From: Cladocopium goreaui
Taxonomy: Eukaryota; Sar; Dinophyceae; Suessiales; Symbiodiniaceae
Length of the DNA: 64,000 nucleotides
Reading direction: 5' to 3'
Assembly (NCBI GenBank): GCA_947184155.2
Contig: CAMXCT020003368.1
Coordinates: 1 to 64,000 of the forward strand
The position numbers and the translations under genes were made by a program. Positions 10,653 through 22,302 of the stretch are shown here, one piece after another (the stretch's first letter is position 1; each line of letters opens with the position of its first letter). The notes under the pieces were generated by a model. That model was not told where the DNA came from and did no database searches. It was given only the letters and a program-made list of their open reading frames with translations.

Positions 10653-11339
10653 GGCACAGTACGCTGAGGCAGATTTCAGTTACTTTGAGCAGTCAAATGC
10701 TTAGAAAGAAACAGACAGAAACAATTCCAAAGGACTGCAGCGTTCAGTCTCACAACTGAAACTTACCCTGCCTCATACTCGTCCATCCAAAGTGCGATCC
10801 TGTCATTAGGTGATAAACGACCATATTTCATCATCGAACATGCAAAGCTAAAGCTGCTGAATCATTGATGCAAAGTCTGATTATATAGTCAGTTGATAAA
10901 TTGGCCTGCCTGTTGCCCACGAAGAAGGATCCAGAAGTGGAGGAAGAGAACATCAGACACAATTGAAAGCTTCCCTCTGAAAGGAAGCAATGGAAGCAAC
11001 AAGGCACCACGGGTGATCACACACAGTCATATGACCAACCGAATGTTTCAGCAAACGAAAATATCTCGACTATGATGACGTTTCAGCATAAGGTTGTTGA
11101 AAGTTCCCTAGTTGATGCTTCAAGTCTGAATGCAGAGCAGATTCTGCCAGTCAGTTCGTGAAAATTGAATGTTTTTGCAATATTTTCCGCTGCTCGTTTA
11201 AAAACATTTGAGCAGGCGCAAAATGTTTTTGAACACTGAAAAAAAATTGGTATTTGAAAGACAGTGCTGATAAATTTGAAACATCGATTTGGATTTGCTT
11301 TATTTGAAGAAGAATGGTTCTGACATCAGAGCACTACTG
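10653..11339. other. Spacer, no gene seen
   Basis: Short frames only; moderately AT-rich towards 11,150-11,290. Confidence 0.4.
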
Positions 11340-11690
11340 CAGCTGATAGCAAGATGAAATTCATAGCATTCAACAGAGGGTAGCCAACTATGAAGCCCTT
11401 TTGCATTGCAGCAGATAGGAGCAGTCAGTGCCACAGCAGGTGGCAAGAAGAAATCAATAGTATTCAACAGAGGTAGCCAACTATGAAGCCCCTTTGCATT
11501 GCAGCAAATAGGAGCAGTCCGTGCCACAGAAGGTGGCAAGACGAAACCCATAGTATTCAACAGAGGGTAACCCAACTATGAAGCCCCTTTGCATTGCAGC
11601 AAATAGGAGCAGTCTGTGCCACAGAAGGTGGCAAGAAGAAACCCATAGCATTCAACAGAGGGTAGCCAACTATGAAGGCCCCCAAATGCA
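11340..11690. repeat. Four tandem copies of a ~94-bp unit
   Basis: The word caacagag recurs at 11371, 11465, 11558 and 11653 (periods 94, 93, 95). The core is attcaacagagggtagcc, followed by tgcattgcagcaaatagga. Copies differ by point changes and short indels. Open minus frames across it are by-products of the repeat. Confidence 0.85.
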
Positions 11691-11865
11691 AATGAAACCC
11701 CCAAATGCCATGCCCATGGCTTCAATGCCAAACATGCTAACAAGTCGGAAAATAACGAAAACACTCGTTCAAAAATGTTCAAAACTTATCTAGATTCTAG
11801 AAGCCTGTGGGCAGAGGTTTCTAGTATGTACCAGGGGGTCTGTGGCAAGCTTAGTTGGTGCAAAT

Positions 11866-12176
11866 GGCGACGGCATGACGACGACATGACGACGACATGC
11901 CCATGGCATGGTGACAGCATCGCGACGGCATTGCGATGACATGGCGACAACACGGCGACCACATGGCGACGGCTTGGCGACGGCATTGCGACGACATGGC
12001 GACGACACGGCGACCACATGGCGACGACATGGCGACGACATGGCGACGACATGGCGACGACATGGCGACGACATGGCGACGACATGGCGACGACATGGCG
12101 ACGTGGCCAGGACGACAACGACGACGGTGAGAACGACGATGACGGCGATGACGAGGACGACGGCGACGATCATGCA
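11866..12176. repeat. 11-bp minisatellite, left arm of foldback-like composite
   Basis: Tandem units of gacgacatggc, purest at about 11990-12100 and degenerate on both sides (gacgac/gatgac runs to 12170). Because 11 x 3 = 33, all frames give an 11-residue repeat, which explains the long frames on both strands. It lies about 150 bp before the 12,323-14,800 body. Confidence 0.9.
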
Positions 12177-12322
12177 CGAGACAGAGTTATATAGGGTATG
12201 GTGTAGACATAGATATACATATGGCTATGGTTTGATGATGCCGAAGCGCGTTTGTCACAACCAAATCAGTTTTTCGTATGTTCTTTCCCAGATGGGCGCC
12301 ATGCTTTCTGAATCGGGCAAGG

Positions 12323-14800
12323 CTAAATGGGTGTGTTTCGTGTGCTGGCAGCATTCAACTTGAATTGTGTTCGATCAATGGGTTTGAGACAACAGCAGTT
12401 TTTTTTGACAGCCCATGAGCTCTCATGTTGCTAAAGTCACAACTTGGACAAATTTAGTGAATCTCAATTCGGGGTTCTTTGATGTTTCTGTGCATAAGTA
12501 TATTCCCAGGCAGGAGGGATGAATTCGCCGGACAATGCAGGGAACAAATGGTTTATTCTCTTTTTGATCCCCCGCCCTGTCCGGAGATGAACTCCTTTTG
12601 TCTGGAGCTAGGGGTGCGGAAAAAGTGTTTCCCTTTTATGTGGTTTCTGAAACCCCTTCCTATATGTCTCGCCTCTGTAGGAAGCCGCTCCGTGGGGTTC
12701 CTCCCCAGTCCCACTGTACGTCTGGATTTTCGGTTCCAATTGGTATCTAGAAGGGGAGAATCTAGGCTACACTTATATTCAACTCTTTGGAACTTGTTTC
12801 GATTCAAGTGTTTAGGAAGAAAAGTTGATTGGCTTTCCTTCCTTCAATATGATCGCCGATTGTATCAAATTTTTCGAATACACTGAATATTGATTTGGTA
12901 ATTCCTGCACATTGCGTCCATATGGAATTTCACCGTGTCTCTGTGTGTGTATTGGGGTTAGAGAGAACGCGTGGGACATGTGGAAGCATTGGATATGACG
13001 CATTATCAGTATGTGAGTCCATGAATTTTATTCCGCACAGAGTGAGTGAGCTAGATTCCTTTTCTGAATGCGGTACAACATTACATAACCCACGCTCTGT
13101 TGACAAAGTAGGTGCCATGTGCTAAAAAGCATTCCTCGTAGTTTTGGGTGTACATTGTGACTACATGTTTTATTGTTTTTAAACAAGACTTCCTAGAAAC
13201 CCTTCCAGATTCAACCTGCGACCATGCATCTAGTGTCCCAAGTTGTAGTACTTGACATTGATATCATATTTTTTTAGCCGGCGCAAAATTCAAACAAATT
13301 GAACACAAGGAGAACGCAAAAACGATGGGGTCCTTGCAAGTTATGGCATTCAAGCTCATCAACCTTTGGTGTGAAAGGCTTGACTGTGTATTCGAGCATG
13401 TCTGGCTTAACAGTTCTTGACGTAGCACCTCTGCCCAAGCTTCACCTATGAAATATCACCTTGTCATGGGTCAGCATGCGGTGCCTATACAAAAAATAAG
13501 TTTATTATCGGAGTAGATTTTCATAATTAGAGCTGGGCTTGGGGAAGAATATCTGAGTAGAACAGCGCAATACTCATTTTGAAGCAAAATCCCAACCATA
13601 TTCAATAGCGCGCCCGTTTGGTGACCTTGGCCGTGGTACTTTCTCTTAGGAAAAATAACATGTATATAAACCTAATTAAACCTACCACTTTGTTGATTGG
13701 TGTTCCCAACCGGTCACCCGTTTTGCACGTTTTGCTGACAAGAAACTTGCTTTAGGGCACATGAAGATGGTGACTGAGCTTATTTGCCAGTGATTCACAG
13801 GCTGGCAATGATTCCTTGCAGTTGGCCCGAAAAGGTTAACAGCCCGGAACTATAATAGAAACCTATCTTGCGTGTCTTCCTTTCTCATTGCAGACATCCT
13901 GTTCAAAAAATTAGCTGTTGTTTACCATACAGGGTGCCAAAATGTGCCAAACATCGATTCATGTAGACGATTCACATCAGCGGTGTTCAAGGCCCATCTG
14001 GTTGCAGTATGCTGGTTGGTTGATAGGGGCGCCCTGATAGTCCCCAATACACTGGCTGGTAAAGCCGCCCGCAATCTTCAAACAACAGAGGGTTTTGAAC
14101 ATCGCTGATTTGACATTGATTGCAGCATCTAGATTGATGCGCACGTTTCAAACATGGCTAGGATGCACGCTGGACTCATGGTATTTCACAACGTGCGTGT
14201 TTGCAAAGGGGAGGTGAAGATAAAGGAGATACAGGACCTGTGATTGACACGTGCAAAAATTGGAATTGATATACATGTGGATCATGTTTTCAAGTCCATG
14301 CGTTTTATGTACAAAATGGTGATCGAAAAAACATATATCATGTAGGATTAGAGCGGGACAGACAGATTCAGGTTGCTGTAGCTGCTCGTTGTCAATACGC
14401 AAGCCTACGTACTATGTCTTCACAAATTCGATGAAGACAAGGTGTCAATGGGCAAGAATCTGTTCCAAACTAAATGCGTTTAGAAGGGATCCAACGTGTC
14501 ACAATCATCATTCAGCTGGCGCATAGATCCAGCAGACCCAAAGGCAGTTTAACAGTAAGCACAAAGAAGTTTTTGTACACCTTTGAATTCAATTTCACCA
14601 ACCTTTGGCGTTGAAGGCTGCTCCGTGTACTCAAGCATGTCTGACTTGAGAGTATCTGACTTGCAGGCACTGTACGTTGGCATGCTTTAGTAAAAAGAAA
14701 CGTCGCCTGCATTTCAATGATGCAACACCATATGCAAAGTGTGCAAAAACCAGTGGTAAAGTGCAAAGCATGCAAGCCAAAAGCTGAACACAAAATAATC
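12323..14800 (+). mobile_element. Foldback-like composite, copy 1 body (~2.5 kb)
   Basis: This matches 29,865-32,270 along nearly its whole length in the same orientation, beginning at taaatgggtg and ending near aagcatgcaagccaaaag. Copy 1 has about 75 extra bases near 12,777-12,853. Partial similarity continues to about 14,890. No long conserved reading frame is visible, so it is non-autonomous or non-coding. A ~70-bp segment (caacctttgg, then gcatgtctg) occurs twice inside, at about 13,350-13,425 and 14,585-14,660. It is flanked by 11-bp minisatellites in opposite orientation (11,866-12,176 and 15,161-15,690). The strand given is arbitrary. Calling it a transposon is inference from copy number and architecture. 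Confidence 0.6.
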
Positions 14801-15160
14801 ATCGAAGATACCCAAAACAATCAAACAGTCATAGCATCACAGCAAGAAACATTGCAAAACACACGCGAACAGATAGAGTCACACTGTCTAATGTTTGGGC
14901 CACGCCAGGACTAGAAGAGGCAACGCTGAACAATATGCAAGTGTCATCTGAAAACACGCAGGCGCACCCAAAGTTTGGGAATGGACATGACGGTGAATTT
15001 GCTGGGCTTTCTGGTTCGGGGTAAGAAGGACCGGCTTTCCAAATTTGCAATGTAAATATTTTTCTGCGGGGCAAAGTTTTCAAGACCGCAACTCTTCTGC
15101 TTTGTCTTATAGTGAGGGCACGCAATCATCGTCTTCCTAACTAAGTTGTCGCGACTTTGT

Positions 15161-15925
15161 CAACACAGCGTCACCGCATTGTCGCCACATTGCCACCACA
15201 TCGCCAACACATCGCCGCCACATTGCCACCACATCGCCATCACATCGCCGACACATCGCCGCCACATTGCCACCACATCGCCATCACATCGCCGACACAT
15301 CGCCGCCACATCGCCGCCACATCGCCGCCACATCGCCGCCACATCGCCGCCACATCGCCGCCACATCGCCGCCACATCGCCGCCACATCGCCGCCACATT
15401 GCCGCCACATGGCCGCCACATTGCCGCCACATTGCCGCCACATTGCCACCACATTGCCGCCACAGTGGCCGCCACATCGCCGCCGCATTGCCGCCACATT
15501 GCCGCCACATCGCCGCCACATTGCCGCCACATTGCCGCCACGTTGCCGCCACATTGCCGCCACATTGCCGCCACATTGCCGCCACCTCGCCGCCACAGCT
15601 GCCGCCACAAGTTGCGCCACATTGCCGCCACATTGCCGCCACGTTGCCGCCACATTGCCGCCACCTCGCCGCCACAGCTGCCACGGGACCTTATTTCTGC
15701 CAATAAGGTCTTGTTCTGGCCAAACAGGACCTTATTGGCAGAAATAAGGTCCTGTGGCAGCTGTGGCGGCGATGTGGCGGCAATGTGGCGGCAATGCGGC
15801 GGCGAGGTGGCGGCGATGTGGCGGCAATGTGGCGGCGATGTGGCGGCGCGATGTGGCGGCGATGTGGCGGCGATGTGGCGGCGATGTGGTGGCAATGTGG
15901 GGGCAATGTGACGACCACACGACGA
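15161..15925. repeat. 11-bp minisatellite forming a large hairpin, right arm
   Basis: Left half (15,161-15,683) is built of cgccgccacat-type units. The right half (about 15,760-15,912) is the same unit reverse-complemented (ggcggcgatgt). Between them (15,684-15,755) is a perfect ~25-bp inverted repeat starting ggaccttatttctgcc around a 16-base loop. Each stem arm is itself an inverted repeat (gaccttatt with aataaggtc). Long frames on both strands are repeat artefacts. Confidence 0.9.
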
Positions 15926-16177
15926 CGACATTTTTTACAATTTTGACAATGAAGGGACAATGACATGACGATGGAAATATCCTTTAATTTGAAATCTCTT
16001 CCTGGTCCTATCATCATGTCGCAGAAACCAATAAAGTAACACGGCGACACGAAATCCATGGATCATCGCATTTGCAAGCAAAACGCAACCCCTGCTCACA
16101 GAGTGTCACCTTCCACCAAAGACCCAAAATCGTGCCGACGCACAGGCAAATAAAAACATGTTTTTTTGATGATGACA

Positions 16178-16445
16178 CCCCCTAATCTTCCTAGAAGCTT
16201 TGTTTTAGAGCTGGCAGCTCTAATTTGGCATTCTAGGGTCCTAGAAGCTCATTTGGGAAGCTCTAATTTAGAGCTGGCAGCTTTAAATTAGAGCTGGCAG
16301 CTCTAAATTAGAGCTTCCCAAACAGGGCTGGCAGCTCAAATTTAAGGCAGCCGCCTTAAATTTGAGCTTCCAGGATTTTTGATAAAAAAGTCACCTTAGA
16401 AGCTCTAAAATAGAGCTTCCCAAATGAGCTTCTAGAAGCCCTATT
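16178..16445. repeat. Hairpin array, agctctaaattagagct type
   Basis: A run of short palindromes: agagctggcagctct, agctctaaattagagct, and ggcagccgccttaaatttg pairing with an upstream aaatttaaggc. It begins with ctaatcttcctagaagct, which reappears reverse-complemented at the end of the array at 29,465-29,668. Confidence 0.85.
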
Positions 16446-16522
16446 TTTCTTGGCATGCCTGCAGCCCATTTTTGAAAGAGAAAAATTAGCATATACACAC
16501 ATACATACTTATTTGCATTAAA

Positions 16523-16533
16523 TATAGATAAAT

Positions 16534-16571
<38 letters not shown>

Positions 16572-16632
16572 GGATAGGTAGATAGATAGATAGATGGATA
16601 GATAGATAGATAGATCGATAGATAGATAGAAT
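16523..16632. repeat. (GATA)n microsatellite
   Basis: tagatagatagata repeats with a few gatg and gtag variants, directly before the next tandem array. Confidence 0.95.
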
Positions 16633-16689
16633 ATCCGCCGACCCCGGCCTTCGCCAAGGCAGGGGCGGCGCCTGGGACCACCGCAGGTG

Positions 16690-18950
16690 TGGAACTTGTC
16701 TTTCTTAGCAACAGGCATCCCAAGGCCACATCCATGGCTTTTTATGGGCGTCCAAGCTTGCCGTTTGCCAGCCTTAAAACGCTCCAAACCGCTACAACCC
16801 CTCCAAGTCCACTTCCATGGCTTCTTATGGGCTTCCAGCGCAGGCAAAAGCTACCCCAAGGCCAGATCCATTGCTGTTTCTGGGCGGTCCAGCGTGCCGT
16901 TCGCCAGGCATTCGCAGCCAACGGGCATCCGAAGGCCACTTCAATGGCTTCTTCTGGGCTTCCAGCGGCTTCCAAGCTTGCCGTTTGCCAAGCCTAAAAC
17001 CCTCCAAACCTCTAAAACCCCTAAAAGGCCACTTCAATGGCTTCTTATGGGCTTCCAGCGCACGCAAAAGCCCACATCCATGGCTTTTTATGGGCGTCCA
17101 AGCTTGCCAAACCCCTAAAAGGCCACTTCAATGGCTTCTTATGGGCTTCCAGCGCAGGCAAAAGCCCACATCCATGGCTTTTTATGGGCGTCCAAGCTTG
17201 CCGTTTGCCAGGCCTAAAACGCTCCAAACCCCAAACCCCTAAAACCCCTAAAAGGCCACTTCAATGGCTTCTTATAGGCTTCCAGCGCAGGCAAAAGCCC
17301 ACATCCATGGCTTTTTATGGGCGTCCAAGCTTGCCGTGTGCCAGGCCTAGAACCCTCCATATGGGCTTCCAGCGCAGGCAAAAGCCCACATCCATCACTT
17401 TTTATGGGCGTCCAAGCTTGCCGTTTGCCAGGCCTAGAACCCTCCAAACCCCTAAAAAGCCACTTCAATGGCTTCTTATGGGCTTCCAGCGCAGGCAAAA
17501 GCCCACATCCATGGCTTTTTATGGGCGTCCAAGCTTGCCGTTTGCCAGGCCTAGAACCCTTCAAACCCGTAAAACCCCTAAAAGGCCACTTCAATGGCTT
17601 CTTATGGGCTTCCAGCGCCCACATCCATGGCTTTTTATGGGCGTCCAAGATTGCCGTTTGCCAGGCCTAAAACGCTCCAAACCCTCCAAACCCCTAAAAC
17701 CCCTAAAAGGCCACTTCAATGGCTTCTTATGGGCTTCCAGCGGCTTCCAAGCTTGCCGTTTGCCAAGCCTAAAACCCTCCAAACCCCTAAAACCCCTAAA
17801 AGGCCACTTCAATGGCTTCTTATAGGCTTCCAGCGCCCACATCCATGGCTTTTTATGGGCGTCCAAGCTTGCCGTTTGCCAGGCCTAAAACCCTCCAAAC
17901 CCTCCAAACCCCTAAAACCCCTAAAAGGCCACTTCAATGGCTTCTTATGGGCTTCCAGCGCAGGCAAAAGCCCACATCCATGGCTTTTTATGGGCGTCCA
18001 AGCTTGCCGTTTGCCAGGCCTAGAACCCTCCAAACCCCTAAAAAGCCACTTCAATGGCTTCTTATGGGCTTCCAGCGCAGGCAAAAGCCCACATCCATGG
18101 CTTTTTATGGGCGTCCAAGCTTGCCGTTTGCCAGGCCTAGAACCCTCCAAACCCCCCCTAAAAGGCCACTTCAATGGCTTCTTATGGGCTTCCAGCGCAG
18201 GCAAAAGCCCACATCCATGGCTTTTTATGGGCGTCCAAGCTTGCCGTTTGCCAGGCCTAAAACGCTCCAAACCCTCCAAACCCCTAAAACCCCTAAAAGG
18301 CCACTTCAATGGCTTCTTATAGGCTTCCAGCGCCCACATCCATGGCTTTTTATGGGCGTCCAAGCTTGCCGTTTGCCAGGCCTAAAACGCTCCAAACCCT
18401 CCAAACCCCTAAAACCCCTAAAAGGCCACTTCAATGGCTTCTTATGGGCTTCCAGCGCCCACATCCATGGCTTTTTATGGGCGTCCAAGCTTGCCGTTTG
18501 CCAGGCCTAAAACGCTCCAAACCCTCCAAACCCCTAAAACCCCTAAAAGGCCACTTCAATGGCTTCTTATGGGCTTCCAGCGTCCATGGCTTTTTATGGG
18601 CGTCCAAGCTTGCCGTTTGCCAGGCCTAGAACCCTCCAAACCCGTAAAACCCCTAAAAGGCCACTTCAATGGCTTCTTATGGGCTTCCAGCGCCCACATC
18701 CATGGCTTTTTATGGGCGTCCAAGATTGCCGTTTGCCAGGCCTAAAACGCTCCAAACCCTCGAAACCCCTAAAACCACTAAAAGGCCACTTCAATGGCTT
18801 CTTATGGGCTTCCAGCGCAGGCAAAAGCCCACATCCATGGCTTTTTATGGGCGTCCAAGCTTGCCGTTTGCGAGGGCTAAAACCCTCCAAACCCCTAAAA
18901 CCCTAAACTTTAAAACCCCTAAAAGGCCACTTCGGCGGTCCAGCGTGCCA
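16690..18950. repeat. Degenerate tandem array, ~120-bp units, with telomere-like words
   Basis: About 16 units, marked by recurrent ttttatgggcgtccaag. Each unit combines ccacatccatggc, a gccgtttgccaggcct segment, one or more cccctaaaa words and ggccacttcaatggcttctt. Unit length varies because short modules are present or absent. The cccctaaaa and ccctaaa words resemble TTTAGGG-type telomere repeat. Both strands stay open for up to 262 codons because the unit lacks stops; I do not regard these as genes. Confidence 0.9.
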
Positions 18951-18993
18951 TTGGCCAGGCATTCGCAACCAACAGGCATCAGGCATCAGGCGT

Positions 18994-19941
18994 TCAAGCC
19001 TGCCGTTTACTACTTTTTTCCTTCACAACGCCATCCTTGACAGAAAACTTGTTCCCACACACCGTTCGATGGTCAATTTGCCCTGTCTTCACGTCACTGG
19101 CCACATTCCCTTTGCAAGCGGGGCAAACGTACACATACGCTTTTTCCTTCACAACGCCATCCTTCACAGAAAACTTGTTCCCACACAGCGTTCGATGGTC
19201 GATTTGCCCTGTCTTCACGTCACTGGCCACATTCCCTTTGCAAGCGGGGCAAACGTAAACATACGCTTTTTCCTGCACAACGCCATCCTGCACAGAAAAC
19301 TGCTTCCCACACACTGTTCGATGGTCTATTTTCCCTGTCTTCACGTCACTGGCCACATTCCCTTTGCAAGCGGGGCAAACGTAAACATACGCTTTTTTCT
19401 GCACAACGCCATCCTTCACAGAAAACTGCTTCCCACACACTGTTCGATGGTTTATTTTCCCTGTCTTCACGTCACTGGCCACATTCCCTTTGCACGCGGG
19501 GCAAACGTACACATACCCTTTCGCAACGACCTGCGCGTCCCACACCTGGAAACGGTTACCGCATGCGCGCCGGTGATTTACCTGGCCCGTCCGTATACTG
19601 CTCCTCACAGACTTTTTGCAAGCGGGACAAACATATCGGAAACTCTTGCCTTTCCTCGCTGTTTTGACTTCATCTGCCAGCAACGTCACCGTCTCCGTCG
19701 CGCTGCCCTTGCTCTGCTGCTTGCAGCTCATTTCTGCCTGCCTGTCTGTGCTTCTTTCCGTTCTGCCGTCTTCTCTACGTTGCTTTGCTTGCGGCTGGGC
19801 TTCCTGCATTTGGGCGGTGTCCTTTGTTTTCCGTTTTCGTTCCACGCTGGCCCAGACATCAGTCGTCGCCCGCACCGCCCTCTGCCTTTCGTCGCTGTCT
19901 TCCCGTTGGCCATGTCCATCTTCAGGCCCGTCTGTGCTCAC
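18994..19941 (-). CDS. Five-module Cys/His zinc-finger repeat protein, 315 residues
   Basis: The N-terminal 100 residues are hydrophilic and basic (KQRREDGRTERSTDRQ), probably disordered. From about residue 100 there are five tandem modules of 43 residues (129 bp; the first-to-second spacing is slightly shorter). Each reads YVCPACKGN, VKTGQIDHRTVCG, FSVKDGVV: a CxxC pair, then HxxxC about 18 residues later, as in a small zinc ribbon or CCHC-like finger. The first module is the most diverged (YVCPACKKSVRSS); the others are near-identical, pointing to recent internal duplication. The C-terminus ends in basic KEKSSKRQA. A nucleic-acid-binding role is inferred from the zinc-binding pattern and basic flanks. 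The family name is not known to me. The start ATG at 19,941 is the first in frame. It abuts the tandem array at 16,690-18,950. Confidence 0.75.
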   Translation of the reverse strand: MSTDGPEDGHGQREDSDERQRAVRATTDVWASVERKRKTKDTAQMQEAQPQAKQRREDGRTERSTDRQAEMSCKQQSKGSATETVTLLADEVKTARKGKSFRYVCPACKKSVRSSIRTGQVNHRRACGNRFQVWDAQVVAKGYVYVCPACKGNVASDVKTGKINHRTVCGKQFSVKDGVVQKKAYVYVCPACKGNVASDVKTGKIDHRTVCGKQFSVQDGVVQEKAYVYVCPACKGNVASDVKTGQIDHRTLCGNKFSVKDGVVKEKAYVYVCPACKGNVASDVKTGQIDHRTVCGNKFSVKDGVVKEKSSKRQA

Positions 19942-19973
19942 TTCTGTTCGGTTCTCTTGTTTGGGATGCTTTG

Positions 19974-20051
19974 TAAGTTGGTTTATAACCCCATCTAACT
20001 ATGGTTATAACTACCATAAACTAACTTAGCTATCTTGGGGGCCCCACATTG
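19974..20051. mobile_element. Short dispersed repeat, partial relative of the 58,790 element
   Basis: taagttggtttataa, catctaa, ctaccataaac and tatcttgggggccccacat occur here in the same order as on the reverse complement of 58,790-58,890. Confidence 0.55.
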
Positions 20052-21912
20052 TAGGTCCTACACAAGAACCCCATGACACCAATCCCCTCCGGCATTCCAA
20101 GTGACTGGGGCTTTTTTCAGCTAGTGAGTTGACTCTGCGAAACATGGGGCTGCGACACGAAGGTCCCATTGGTTTGCCCAATAAAACCATCATTCCTACA
20201 ATGTTGGACTGGGTCAGAGTTGCATATCCATCTGATGGATGGGTCAGAAATGGGTGCCCAAGAGAATGAGAATTGAATAGTCTTTAGTTCTTGCCTCAAA
20301 TTTGGACTCGTACCCACTGGTTTCTTGATTAAATCATCGTTGTGTTGGCTGTTTCAAAGCCCATTCTTGGAAAGATCAATCTTAGTTGATTAAATTCATG
20401 CTAAGATGGTATTAAATGATCCCTATAGGGATAAACTTGATTTCAACCAACACTAATATCCCTTAGTTGATCAATCTTAGGACAATGTTGGTATTAAATC
20501 ATCCAAATATTGTTGTTTAATTGTCCTTACAGCATGTTGGTTGATGCTGTGAAATCTCCATAGCTGAATGGAATGTGTCTCACAGTGGAAACCGAAATAA
20601 GATGGCTTTGAAAAACTGGTTTTCAATTGTGTTTCTTACCCTCTGGTCAACGTTTACACAACTACGGAAAATCACATGTTCAATAGCTTTTTGTTTGTTT
20701 ACCAGAGGGTAACCGGGCGTTGCCATGACATTCCTGACACACATTCTAAGAGGCATCACCAATGACATTCCTTCCAATGGATATACATTCACCCCCTTTC
20801 ATGAGGGGAAAACCATCTTCCAACATGGAGGAAAACCCATCCAATTTCTGATTGAAATCATGGTTCATCATGGTTCATCCAAATCCATCACAGGGGATGC
20901 AGGGCCCCCGGACTGCCCCTGCGTTAGAGCGGATGAAACGTGTTTGACCTTCGAACTCCAAGGAATACCAAGCCTTGAAACAAGAGGAGATCGAGTGGTC
21001 ACTCGTAAATCTAGATGTAAGGTTAACCAAATATGTCAATAACATCAAGAAATGATTACAATTATTTATCATGATATCTCTCTATGTTTTTTCGTTGTAT
21101 TTCATTGTTAGATATACCGATTAACATAGAATAATAGTCTATATATAAGGATCATATATTTAGTACAAATCTATATATATATAAATATATTAGGTGTATA
21201 TATATATATATACATATATATATATACACATGAGTTCGTTTATTCACAGGGTATCATGACATAGGAGGTATGCTAGGGACCGTTTTAAGAAGAATATCGT
21301 TGGAGCAGGGGCAATGCAAAGATATAATTTTATGTATTGTTATATTATGCATTGTTATATGATCTACCACCCTTCCTCAAGGTCAATTTCATAGCTTCTT
21401 ATTCTTTTGTTATGTATTGGTACATTATGTATTGTTATATTATGTATTGTTATATGATCTACCACCCTTCATCATAGTCAATTGCACCAAGTGAGGTGAT
21501 GTTTAGACACCAAGGATCACTCACCAGTTCACCCACGCGTATCGAGTCGTCACAGCCAGCCACCCCACGTCACCACCGTCCGGTTTTAAGGCCTGGCCTG
21601 CGACGTCTCATCGTCCACGGTCCATTGGGTCCATTGATCCGCATTAACTGGCATTTCTGTCTGTCCAGTTGCGAAAATAATGTGAACACATGATATATTA
21701 TCTATCCATAACATTCAACATATTGAAAAAAAACATAATTATGAAATACTACAAGTGAGTGGAACCATCCAAGATCAATGTGTTCGACTTTGCTTCCGTC
21801 CTCAACTTGACGATAACTGTTTCTGCGGCATCGCAGCCGAAGCGATTTTATCAGTGCTTTGGAAAGGGGCCATGGTGAAAGTCACCCTTAGACATCGATG
21901 AAAAAATCGTGA
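20052..21912. other. AT-rich spacer
   Basis: No gene seen. It contains a (TA)n stretch at about 21,165-21,230 and a ~100-bp direct repeat around tatatgatctaccaccct (about 21,350 and 21,450). Confidence 0.5.
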
Positions 21913-22026
21913 AATATGGATGTGTCTCAAAATAGGGTATATTCCCAATGAAATAGCCATTTAATAGGGATAATGATCATTAACCATTGGGTTTAAGGGT
22001 ACACTATTTTCAGACACACCCATATT
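21913..22026. repeat. Inverted repeat, MITE-like (114 bp)
   Basis: aatatggatgtgtctcaaaa (21,913 on) pairs imperfectly with attttcagacacacccatat (ending 22,026). Arms are about 38-42 bases with a ~34-base spacer. No target duplication was recognised. Confidence 0.7.
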
Positions 22027-22132
22027 GGTGTGTTTCCCCCAAAAAAATGATGAAAAATGAATCACATGAATCAAACGTTGCTCAAGAAACAAACCAAGGC
22101 AGATAGTTTTTTGGATTTCAGATGATTGTGCC

Positions 22133-22302
22133 ATTGATATCAGGGATTTCCGTGTCTGTTTATTGAATGTTGTTTTCATGCATACTTTTGGTGCGCCTTT
22201 TCCTTGCGAAGACTACGTCTCACGCAAGGGAGGCAAGACACACCATCCCCAAAATATGAAAACAACATTCCATGAACAGCCACGGGTATCCCTGATATCA
22301 AT
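22133..22302. repeat. Inverted repeat with ~47-base arms
   Basis: attgatatcagggat (22,133) and gaatgttgttttcat (ending 22,179) are mirrored by atgaaaacaacattc (22,256) and atccctgatatcaat (ending 22,302). The arms differ at a few bases; the spacer is about 76 bases. Confidence 0.75.

Noticed and set aside
11786-12177. Arg/His-rich frames opposite the 11-bp minisatellite
   Set aside because: Same repeat artefact as at 15 kb.
12479-12886. 135-residue plus frame in the composite body
   Set aside because: The same region of copy 2 (30,100-30,440) does not keep the frame, with indels and changed stops, so it is not under protein selection.
15146-15931. Long overlapping frames on both strands (HRRHIAATSPP and GGDVAAMWRR types)
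   Set aside because: They are translations of an 11-bp repeat, which keeps all frames open when it contains no stops. No start context, domain or non-repeat sequence.
16687-18906. Frames of up to 262 codons on both strands of the tandem array
   Set aside because: The frames overlap each other on both strands, follow unit length changes and have no domain. Repeat artefact.
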